64,000 nucleotides of DNA from Bradyrhizobium sp. CCBAU 51627 (GTDB taxonomy: Bacteria; Pseudomonadota; Alphaproteobacteria; Rhizobiales; Xanthobacteraceae), in the NCBI RefSeq assembly GCF_028128765.1, contig NZ_LBJG01000023.1:310001-374000 (forward strand), read 5' to 3'. Of the stretch, positions 28,118 through 36,013 are shown piece after piece (the stretch's first letter is position 1; the number at the start of each line of letters is the position of its first letter). The translations under genes and the position numbers were made by a program. A model generated the notes under the pieces. It was not told the origin of the DNA. It did not search any database and saw nothing but the letters and a program-made list of their open reading frames with translations.

Positions 28118-29014
28118 CTATTTCGTCGACAAGGCGCGCCTGGCGATCTCGGCGAACTGCTCCGCTGCAGGCGAGAGTGTAAAGTCGGCCCGGCTCAGCA
28201 GCGAGACATGCCGGTTGACGATCGGCTGGCTGAGCGGAACGGCCGCAAGGGTCGGAAACTGCGCCTTCGGCAGCATGTGCGCGGGCAGAATGCTGATTCC
28301 GGCGCCTTCCGCCGTGAGTGCCAGGGCGGTCGTGATGAGCGAGACTTCGAGGGCCGGCTTCAGCTCCTGCCCCGTCTGCGCCAAGGCCTCGTCGATCTGG
28401 GTGCGGATTCGCGTTCCGCGCCGCATCGCGATCAGGTCGGAGGCGGTGAGGTCGGCCCAGGTCAGGCGGCGGCGCTTCTCGAACCGGCCGTCCTTGACCC
28501 CGATCGCCGAGAGCGGGGTTTGCATCAGCGTTTCGATCCGGGCTTCCGAGGTGCCGTCGTCCTCGAAGCTGCCGATGCCGAACTCGGCGTGGCCCGCCGT
28601 GACGAACGGCAGCAGTTCATCGGGAGCGATATCGAACAGATCGATCTTCACCTCGGGATAGCGAGACCGAAACCTCGCCAGGATGCGCGGGAGCAGGGCC
28701 GAGGCGACGCCGGCGGAGACTGCGACGGCGATCCGCCCCGTTCTGACTTCGACGAGGTCACGCATGTGCTGTGACAGTCCCCGCGCGCTCGACAGGATCC
28801 GCTCTGCTGCCGGGATTGCTTCCCTGCACGCAGCCGTCGGGTGCAGCGCGCGCGTCGTCCGATCGAACAGCTTGAGTTGGAAATTCTCCTCGATCTGCCG
28901 GATCAGGAGGCTGATCGCCGACTGCGTGACGCGCAGCTCGGCCGCCGCCTTCGTGATGCTGCCGAGGCGATAGACCAGGACCAGCGCCTCGAGCTGCCGC
29001 ATGGTCGGGTTCAT
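28118..29014 (-). CDS. LysR family transcriptional regulator
   Basis: 298 residues. N-terminal helix-turn-helix MRQLEALVLVYRLGSITKAAAELRVTQSAISLLIRQIEENFQLKLFDRTTR and a periplasmic-binding-like effector domain. It is divergent from the aromatic-type transporter/monooxygenase operon beginning at 29153, so it is the likely activator of that operon, responding to its substrate or an intermediate. Confidence 0.92.
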   Translation of the reverse strand: MNPTMRQLEALVLVYRLGSITKAAAELRVTQSAISLLIRQIEENFQLKLFDRTTRALHPTAACREAIPAAERILSSARGLSQHMRDLVEVRTGRIAVAVSAGVASALLPRILARFRSRYPEVKIDLFDIAPDELLPFVTAGHAEFGIGSFEDDGTSEARIETLMQTPLSAIGVKDGRFEKRRRLTWADLTASDLIAMRRGTRIRTQIDEALAQTGQELKPALEVSLITTALALTAEGAGISILPAHMLPKAQFPTLAAVPLSQPIVNRHVSLLSRADFTLSPAAEQFAEIARRALSTK

Positions 29015-29022
29015 AAGATAAC

Positions 29023-29038
29023 CTCATGAATTGATGAG
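29023..29038. promoter_or_regulatory. Candidate LysR binding site
   Basis: Inverted repeat CTCAT-N6-ATGAG, 9 bp upstream of the LysR start and 115 bp before the transporter gene. Position suits autoregulation and divergent activation, but the arms are short. Confidence 0.45.
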
Positions 29039-29152
29039 AACTTTGTGGCTAATCGAAAGAGTGGAGGTGTGCAAGATAATTCCGGCGCGATGCTGACCGC
29101 CGCGGCTTGGCGCGGCGCTTCATCGAACGACAACAAGCAAGGGGAGGGAGAT

Positions 29153-30526
29153 TTGGCGGAAGCGATCAACATTGGCCGTTACATCGACGACCGTCCGCTG
29201 TCGGCCTTCCAGATCCGCGCGATCTGCTTGTGTGCATTGGTGATCGGGCTGGATGGCTTCGATGCCCAGGCGCTTGGTTTCGTCGCGCCGGCGCTCAGCA
29301 AGGATCTGCATCTGGCGCCCGGCGCGCTCGGGCCCGTCTTCGGCGCGTCCTTGTTTGGCGTCATGATCGGCTCGCTGGTGTTCGGTGCGCTGGCCGATTA
29401 TTTCGGCCGGAAGTGGCTGGTGGTCGCCGGTGTTCTTGTGTTTGCGCTGGGGTCGCTGGCAACGAGCCGGGCCGGCAGCGTCTCGGATCTCGTGATCCTG
29501 CGCTTCATGACCGGCCTCGGCCTCGGCGGCGTCCTGCCCAATACCATTGCCCTGACCAGCGAATATTCACCGCAGCGGCGCCGGACCCTGCTGATCATGT
29601 TGATGTTCATGACCGTGTCGCTCGGGTCTGCCATCGGCGGCTGGGTCGCAGCCAAGCTGATCTCGGCCTATGGCTGGCAGGTCATCTTCGTGATCGGCGG
29701 CTTCCTTCCGCTCGTGCTTTGCCCCGTCCTGATGCTGTGGCTTCCGGAATCGCTCTCGCTGCTCGCGCTCGATGCCGGGAAGAGCGGCCGCGTCCGCGCG
29801 CTTCTGGCCCGGATCGATCCATCGGCAAGCTTTGCAGCGGACACGCGCTTCACCATCGTCGAGGAAAGCGGCAAGGGTTTCCTGCTGCCGCAGCTCTTCA
29901 CGAAGCATCGGCTCGTGCCGACACTGCTCCTGTGGGTGATGTTCTTCATGAACATGCTCGACATTTACTTCCTGAACAGCTGGCTGCCGACGCTGACGCA
30001 TGGTGTCGGTCTCGATTTGCAGGCGGCAATCGCCGTCGGCGTGGCGTTTCAGTTCGGCGGAATGCTCGGTACGGTCGCGCTCGGATTGCTGATCGAGCGG
30101 CTCGGCTTCCACCGCGTCCTGTTCCTGACCTACGCGGCCGGGTTCATCTCGATCGTCACCATCGGCCTTGCAGGAGCCGCGCTGCCGATCCTGGTGCCGG
30201 CAGTGTTCATCGCCGGCGTCGCCGTGATCGGCGGACAGATCGGCTGCAACGCGTATGCGGCGCGCCTCTACCCCACCTACATCCGTGCCACCGGAATTGG
30301 CTGGGCGCTCGGCATGGGCCGCTTCGGCTCGATTCTCGGCGTCACCGTCGGCGGACTGATGCTTGCCGCGCAATGGGGCATCCCATCGCTGTTCCAGGTC
30401 AGCGCCGTGCCGCAACTCTGCTCGGCCTTGGTGATCCTCGGCCTTGCCTTCCTCAGCATGCGCCGTGGCGGCGCGCTGGCCGGCGACACCCAACATGGCG
30501 CGCTTTCCGTGCCCGAACGGGCCTGA
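29153..30526 (+). CDS. MFS transporter, aromatic acid:H+ symporter (AAHS) family
   Basis: 457 residues, twelve helices expected. Begins AEAINIGRYIDDRPLSAFQIRAICL, typical of PcaK/BenK/MhpT-like AAHS carriers, with the first-loop Asp in LDGFDAQALGFVAPAL and the MFS loop ADYFGRKWLVV. I chose the TTG at 29153-29155 because GGAGG (29143-29147) lies 5 nt upstream; an in-frame GTG at 29045 would add 36 residues without a ribosome-binding site. It probably imports the aromatic or related acid metabolised by the next genes. Confidence 0.9.
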   Translation: MAEAINIGRYIDDRPLSAFQIRAICLCALVIGLDGFDAQALGFVAPALSKDLHLAPGALGPVFGASLFGVMIGSLVFGALADYFGRKWLVVAGVLVFALGSLATSRAGSVSDLVILRFMTGLGLGGVLPNTIALTSEYSPQRRRTLLIMLMFMTVSLGSAIGGWVAAKLISAYGWQVIFVIGGFLPLVLCPVLMLWLPESLSLLALDAGKSGRVRALLARIDPSASFAADTRFTIVEESGKGFLLPQLFTKHRLVPTLLLWVMFFMNMLDIYFLNSWLPTLTHGVGLDLQAAIAVGVAFQFGGMLGTVALGLLIERLGFHRVLFLTYAAGFISIVTIGLAGAALPILVPAVFIAGVAVIGGQIGCNAYAARLYPTYIRATGIGWALGMGRFGSILGVTVGGLMLAAQWGIPSLFQVSAVPQLCSALVILGLAFLSMRRGGALAGDTQHGALSVPERA

Positions 30527-30550
30527 ATCGGCCTAGCCAGAGAAGATGAC

Positions 30551-32254
30551 ATGCAAAGCATCCACACCCAGGTTCTGATTGTCGGGGCGGGGCCGGTCGG
30601 ATTGACCGCCGCCATGGATCTCGCCTCGCGCGGCATCGATGTCGTCGTCGCCGAAATCCGCCGCGCCGGCGAGCCTCCGAACGTGAAATGCAACCATGTC
30701 TCCGCTCGCTCGATGGAGGTGTTCCGTCGCCTCGGCATCGTGCGCGACGTGCGGGAAAGCGGGTTGCCTGCCGACTTCCCGAACGATTGCGCATACCGTA
30801 CCGCGGTCGTCGGGCGCGAGCTGACGCGGATTCCGATTCCCTGCCGGGCGGATCGCTACACCGCGACCGGAGGCCCCGACACCGACTGGCCGACGCCCGA
30901 GCCACCGCATCGCATCAACCAGATCTATCTCGAGCCGATCCTGTTCGCCGCCGCCGAGGCGCGCTCGCAGATCAGGATTCTCAGTCGCGTCCAGGTCGAG
31001 CATTTCGAGCAGAGCGCAGACGGCGTCATTGCGCGGGCGCAGAACCTCGACACGAACGAGGACATCACCATTGCCGCTGATTATCTGATCGGTTGCGATG
31101 GCGGCCGGTCCACTGTGCGCAGGCTGATCGGCTCGCGCCTCGGTGGCACTGACGTCGTGCAGCGCGTGCAGTCCACTTACATCCACGCCCCCGCGCTGAA
31201 GGATCTGATCACCCAGAAGCCCGCCTGGATGACCATGTCGCTCAATCCGCGCCGCTGCGGCACCACCGTCTCGATCGACGGTCGCGACAAATGGCTGATC
31301 CACAACCACCTCGCGCCCGAGGAAATCGAGTTCGACAGCGTCGATCGCGACTGGGCGCTGCGCACCATTCTCGGCGTCGATGATCGCTTCCAATATGAGA
31401 TCATCAGCAAGGAGGATTGGGTCGGCCGGCGCCTCGTGGCCGATCGCTTCCGGGACGGCCGTGCGTTCATTTGCGGTGATGCCGCCCATCTGTGGATTCC
31501 TTATGCCGGCTACGGCATGAATGCCGGCATCGCCGATGCCGTCGATCTCTGCTGGATCTTGGCCGGTGTCCTGCAGGGATGGGCCAACCCTGCGCTGCTC
31601 GACGCCTACGAGGCCGAGCGCCAGCCGATCACCGAGCAGGTCTCGCATTTCGCGATGAACCACGCGCTCGCTGTCATGAGTCAGAGGCGCGCCGTTCCCG
31701 CGGAGGTCGAGCTCGACGGTCCTGATGGCGATGCCGCGCGTAGCAGGATCGGTCAGGCCGCCTACGATCTCAACGTCCAGCAATATTGCTGCGCCGGTCT
31801 GAACTTTGGTTATTACTACGACCGCTCGCCGATCATCGCTTACGACGGCGAGGCGCCTCCGCCCTACAGCATGGGCAGCTTCACGGCCTCGACCGTGCCC
31901 GGCGCGCGCGCGCCGCACGTCTGGCTGGCCGATGGACGATCGCTGCTCGACGCGCTCGGGCCCGCCTACACGCTGGTTCGGTTCGATCCAGCCGTCGATG
32001 CGGCGCCGCTGGTCGCGGCCGCCGCGCGTTCGGGCGTCCCGTTGACGCTCCTCGATGCCGACCGGGGCAAGGCGGGATTCGATTTTCCCGAGACGCTCCT
32101 GATGGTGCGCCCGGATTCGCACATTGCCTGGCGCGGTATGGCGGCGCCGCAGGTTCCTGATCGGCTGTTGGAGCGATTGCGTGGAGCGGTTTCCCAGCCG
32201 ACCGGTCGTGAGCACGGCTCGGCCATGGCAGCAGCAACTGCTCACGTTGCTTGA
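30551..32254 (+). CDS. FAD-dependent aromatic monooxygenase (MhpA / phenol hydroxylase-like)
   Basis: 567 residues. Class A flavoprotein monooxygenase: GAGPVG at 12-17 for FAD, the DG motif in YLIGCDGGRSTVRR, and the GD motif in FICGDAAHLWIPYAGYGMNAGIADAVDL. The C-terminal 180 residues (GARAPHVWLADGRSLLDALG) form the thioredoxin-like dimerisation domain of MhpA-type enzymes. It hydroxylates an aromatic ring using NAD(P)H and O2. Substrate unknown. It is 24 bp behind the transporter. Confidence 0.92.
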   Translation: MQSIHTQVLIVGAGPVGLTAAMDLASRGIDVVVAEIRRAGEPPNVKCNHVSARSMEVFRRLGIVRDVRESGLPADFPNDCAYRTAVVGRELTRIPIPCRADRYTATGGPDTDWPTPEPPHRINQIYLEPILFAAAEARSQIRILSRVQVEHFEQSADGVIARAQNLDTNEDITIAADYLIGCDGGRSTVRRLIGSRLGGTDVVQRVQSTYIHAPALKDLITQKPAWMTMSLNPRRCGTTVSIDGRDKWLIHNHLAPEEIEFDSVDRDWALRTILGVDDRFQYEIISKEDWVGRRLVADRFRDGRAFICGDAAHLWIPYAGYGMNAGIADAVDLCWILAGVLQGWANPALLDAYEAERQPITEQVSHFAMNHALAVMSQRRAVPAEVELDGPDGDAARSRIGQAAYDLNVQQYCCAGLNFGYYYDRSPIIAYDGEAPPPYSMGSFTASTVPGARAPHVWLADGRSLLDALGPAYTLVRFDPAVDAAPLVAAAARSGVPLTLLDADRGKAGFDFPETLLMVRPDSHIAWRGMAAPQVPDRLLERLRGAVSQPTGREHGSAMAAATAHVA

Positions 32255-32293
32255 TCGGAAGTGTAGCTTTCTAGTTTCAAACGGGGGGACTCA

Positions 32294-34015
32294 ATGCGTC
32301 AAGGGGCGATGGCTGCCGTCGGAGCCGTTCTCATTTTGCTGGGTGGGATGCTGGCGCATTTCACCCAGACGACCAATGGCATTCGTATCGAAGACGTGCG
32401 TTTCAAGGGCGCCGCGGGCAATACGATGAGCGCGCTCATCTACATTCCGCCGAATCCGACCGAGCGAAGCCCTGCACCCGGAATCCTCGCCGTCCACGGC
32501 TATATCAACTCGCGCGAGACACAGGACGGTTTTGCGATCGAGTTCGCCAGGCGCGGCTACGTGGTCGTTGCCTTGGACCAGACCGGCCATGGCTACAGTG
32601 ATCCGCCTGCTTTCGCGCACGGTTTCGGCGGTCCCGACGGCCTGGCCTATCTGCGCAGCCTGCCCTATGTCGACAAGGAGAACATCGGCCTTGAAGGGCA
32701 CTCCATGGGCGGCTGGACAATCCTGGCCGCCGCTGCAGCGATGCCGGATGCCTACAAATCGCTCGTGCTGGAGGGTTCGTCGACCGGAAAGCCCTTTGCA
32801 GCCGAAGGCACGCCGACCTGGCCGCGCAACCTCGCGGTGGTTTTCTCGCAATACGACGAGTTCTCCCAGATCATGTGGGGCAGCGAGTATGCCAAAAATG
32901 TTCCTCAGTCCGGAAAGCTTGCCGCCGTGTTCGGCGCTGCGGGACCTGTCGAGCCCGGTAGACTCTACGGCGACATCGGCAAAGGCACGGCGCGGGTTCT
33001 TTATACCCCGGCGATCACGCACCCGGCCGATCACTTCTCGCACGAAGCGATAGGCGATAGCCTCGACTGGTTCGGCAAGACGCTGACAGGCGGCACGCCT
33101 CTCCCCTCGACCGACCAGATCTGGCTCCGCAAGGAGATCGGCACGTTGATCGCCCTCATAGGCTTCTTCGTGCTTCTGCTTGGTGCGTTCGACCTCCTGC
33201 TGACGTGGTCGGCGTTTGCACCCCTTCGGATCGGCCCTGCCCGTTCGCTCGCGACCACGGAAGTCCTGCCCAAGGGCAAGCAATGGTGGGTCGCGTTCTG
33301 GGTTTCTGCGCTGCTTCCGGCGGTCACGTACTATCCCGCCTTCGCCCTTGGAAATGCGTGGCTGCCGGCATCGCGTTTCCTTCCGCAGGCTTTCACGACA
33401 GACGTCATGGTCTGGGCGCTCCTCAATACGGTGATTACGCTGGCTCTGCTGCCCTTCGTGCCGAAGCGCACCAGCCGCGGGGGTGTCGCGGTCCAGGCTG
33501 CCTTGATCGCACTTGCGACCGTGGCTGTCGGCGTTCTGGCGGTTTGGCTTGCCGACCTTCTGTTCAAGATCGACTTTCGCTTCTGGGTCGTGGCACTCAA
33601 ATTGCCGAGCCCCACGCAGTTGATGATCATGCTGATCTATCTTGTTCCCTTTACGCTGTTCTTCATGGTCGCGCTGCGCACGCTGCACGCGAATTTCAGC
33701 CGCCTCGATGCGCCGGCGATCGGCCATTATGTCACGACGGCCCTGGTGCTCTCGCTTGGATTTGTCGTTCTGATTGGCGGCCAATATCTGGCAATGTGGC
33801 TTGGCGGAAAGCTGATCAATCCGTTTCCGGCCTCGCCGGTCGTGCCGCTATCCACCATCATCGGCATTCAGTTCATCCCGCTTCTTGCGGCCGTCGCCGT
33901 CCTCTCGACCTTCACCTGGAGGCGTACGGGCACGTCTTTGCCTGGAGCGCTGATCTGCGGGCTGCTGGTGACCTGGTACATGGTGGCGGGAACGGCGACG
34001 CAGGCGGCCCTCTGA
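32294..34015 (+). CDS. Alpha/beta hydrolase fused to a polytopic membrane domain
   Basis: 573 residues. One N-terminal helix (AVGAVLILLGGMLAHF) anchors an alpha/beta hydrolase domain with oxyanion segment AVHGYINSRE and nucleophile Ser137 in LEGHSMGGW; an acid/His pair is plausible around ITHPADHF. From about residue 280 come roughly eight hydrophobic helices. The start is ATG at 32294, with GGGGGGA 4 nt upstream. Soluble hydrolases are common in catabolic clusters; a membrane-fused form is not. It could act on a lipid, ester or lactone at the membrane. Confidence 0.85.
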   Translation: MRQGAMAAVGAVLILLGGMLAHFTQTTNGIRIEDVRFKGAAGNTMSALIYIPPNPTERSPAPGILAVHGYINSRETQDGFAIEFARRGYVVVALDQTGHGYSDPPAFAHGFGGPDGLAYLRSLPYVDKENIGLEGHSMGGWTILAAAAAMPDAYKSLVLEGSSTGKPFAAEGTPTWPRNLAVVFSQYDEFSQIMWGSEYAKNVPQSGKLAAVFGAAGPVEPGRLYGDIGKGTARVLYTPAITHPADHFSHEAIGDSLDWFGKTLTGGTPLPSTDQIWLRKEIGTLIALIGFFVLLLGAFDLLLTWSAFAPLRIGPARSLATTEVLPKGKQWWVAFWVSALLPAVTYYPAFALGNAWLPASRFLPQAFTTDVMVWALLNTVITLALLPFVPKRTSRGGVAVQAALIALATVAVGVLAVWLADLLFKIDFRFWVVALKLPSPTQLMIMLIYLVPFTLFFMVALRTLHANFSRLDAPAIGHYVTTALVLSLGFVVLIGGQYLAMWLGGKLINPFPASPVVPLSTIIGIQFIPLLAAVAVLSTFTWRRTGTSLPGALICGLLVTWYMVAGTATQAAL

Positions 34016-34069
34016 TGGCGCGTTTGGACCGCAAGGACGCGGTGTGTTGAGCTCGGAGATGAATAGACT

Positions 34070-35803
34070 ATGCCGACCTACAGCACCGCGCACTACTTCC
34101 TCGAGGCCCTCGTCGATCTCGGGATCGACTACATCTTTGCCAATCTCGGGACCGACCACGTCCCGTTGATCGAGGAGATCGCCCGCTGGGACAGCGAGGG
34201 ACGGCGGCATCCGAAGGTCGTCCTGTGTCCGCACGAGGTGGTCGCGGTCCACATGGCGGCGGGCTACGCGTTCGCGACCGGCCGCGGCCAGGCTGTGTTC
34301 GTCCATGTCGATGCCGGCACGGCCAATGCGTGCATGGCGATCCAGAATCTGTTTCGCTATCGCCTGCCGGTCATGTTGTTTGCCGGCCGGGCCCCATTCA
34401 CGTTGCACGGCGAGCTGACCGGATCGCGAGATACTTATGTGCACTTCGTCCAGGACAGCTTTGACCAGGCGAGCATCGTACGCCCCTATGTGAAATGGGA
34501 ATACACGCTTCCATCGGGCGTGGTGGTGAAGGAGGCACTCGCGCGTGCTGCGGCGTTCATGCACAGCGATCCGCCGGGGCCGGTCTACATGATGCTGCCC
34601 CGGGAGACCCTCGCGGAGATCCGGGACGAGCAGCAAATGCCCGGATATCCGCCGGCGCGGTATGGCTCCGTGAAGGCCGGCGGGATCGAGCCGGCGCGCG
34701 CGCGCACCGTCGCTGACGCGCTGATGGCGGCCGAGACTCCGATCGCGCTGACCGCCTATCTCGGACGTAATCCCGATGCCGTCGCCGTGCTCGAGCGCCT
34801 GGCGCTTGCCTGCGGCATTCGCGTGGCCGAATTCAATCCTGTCACGATGAACATTCCACAGCACTCGCCGTGTTTCGCCGGTGGCGATCCGGCCGCGCTG
34901 ATCGCCAACGCCGACCTGGGATTGCTGGTCGATACCGACGTACCTTTCGTGCCGCAATCCGTGAACGCCGCGGATACGCTGCGCTGGATCCAAATCGATG
35001 TCGATCCGCTCAAGGCGGACATTCCGATGTGGGGCTTTGCCACCGACCTGCGCATCCAGGGGGATTCGGCGATCATCCTGCAGCAGGTGCTCGAGATCGT
35101 CGAAGCGCGCGCCGATGAAGCCTACCGAACGAAGGTCCGTCGCCGGATCGAGGGCTGGGAGCCGATCCGTGAGGCCGGCGAGGCAAAGCGACGATCCGCG
35201 GCCGCGCAAAAGGGCGAACCAGGCGCGATCAATCCGGGATTCCTCTTCGCGCGCCTCCAGGCGCTCCTGTCCGAGGACGACATCGTCCTCAATGAGGCCG
35301 TCCGCAATGCGCCCGTCCTTCAGCAGCAACTCCGCCGCACCAAGCCCATGACCTATGTTGGGCTGGCTGGAGGGGGGCTTGGTTTCAGCGGCGGCATGGC
35401 CCTCGGACTGAAGCTGGCCCAGCCTGCGCGGCGAATCGTGCAAATCGTGGGCGACGGCGCCTTCCACTTCTCCGCGCCGGACGCCGTGTACGCCGTGTCG
35501 CAACAATATCGGCTGCCGATTTTGACTGTCGTTCTCGATAACGGCGGCTGGCAGGCCGTCAAGGCCTCAGTTCAACGGGTTTATCCCGACGGAGAGGCAC
35601 AGCAGGCCGACGCCTTTCTGTCCAAGCTCCGGACTGGACGTCAGGACGAACAGCGCCGGTTCGTCGATATCGCCCGTGCGTTCGGTGCTCATGGTGAGCG
35701 GATCACGGACCCGGACGGGCTCGATGAGGCGATCGCTCGTTGTCTTTACGCGATCGACGCAGGATGCGCCGCTGTCATGCATGTCGACGTCGTGCCGCTC
35801 TAG
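34070..35803 (+). CDS. Thiamine diphosphate-dependent enzyme (acetolactate synthase / 2-oxoacid decarboxylase-like)
   Basis: 577 residues. The Pyr domain has the cofactor-activating Glu in LCPHEVVAVHMAAGYAFATG. The PP domain has the ThDP/Mg motif GDGAFHFSAPDAVY... ending in LDNGGW (about 460-490). There is no small-subunit gene, so it is not classic acetolactate synthase; benzoylformate, oxalyl-CoA or other 2-oxoacid decarboxylases share this architecture. It closes the LysR-linked operon and presumably decarboxylates or ligates an intermediate. Substrate unknown. Confidence 0.88.
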   Translation: MPTYSTAHYFLEALVDLGIDYIFANLGTDHVPLIEEIARWDSEGRRHPKVVLCPHEVVAVHMAAGYAFATGRGQAVFVHVDAGTANACMAIQNLFRYRLPVMLFAGRAPFTLHGELTGSRDTYVHFVQDSFDQASIVRPYVKWEYTLPSGVVVKEALARAAAFMHSDPPGPVYMMLPRETLAEIRDEQQMPGYPPARYGSVKAGGIEPARARTVADALMAAETPIALTAYLGRNPDAVAVLERLALACGIRVAEFNPVTMNIPQHSPCFAGGDPAALIANADLGLLVDTDVPFVPQSVNAADTLRWIQIDVDPLKADIPMWGFATDLRIQGDSAIILQQVLEIVEARADEAYRTKVRRRIEGWEPIREAGEAKRRSAAAQKGEPGAINPGFLFARLQALLSEDDIVLNEAVRNAPVLQQQLRRTKPMTYVGLAGGGLGFSGGMALGLKLAQPARRIVQIVGDGAFHFSAPDAVYAVSQQYRLPILTVVLDNGGWQAVKASVQRVYPDGEAQQADAFLSKLRTGRQDEQRRFVDIARAFGAHGERITDPDGLDEAIARCLYAIDAGCAAVMHVDVVPL

Positions 35804-35872
35804 CTAGCGTCCCCGAACGCCAAGCCCCCAGGGTTCCCGCCGACCAACTTTAAGGTCCCCGGTCCGCATTCC

Positions 35873-35887
35873 TTAACCCGTTATTTA
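35873..35887. promoter_or_regulatory. Candidate CtrA-type site upstream of the PodJ-like gene
   Basis: TTAA-N7-TTTA, one base off the TTAA-N7-TTAA consensus of the cell-cycle regulator CtrA. Two GANTC (CcrM methylation) sites follow at 35993-35997 and 36009-36013, the latter touching the start codon. The rest of the 210-bp gap shows nothing else I can name. Confidence 0.4.
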
Positions 35888-36013
35888 CCGTAACAGGAAA
35901 AAGTCTGATTTCGAGGCAGACGACCCGCGCCAAATCCGATTGTCTTTGCAACGGCACGCGAGGGGAGACTGGAGGCGTCGGGTGGGGCGCCGGAGTCGGA
36001 ACCGGACAGAGTC

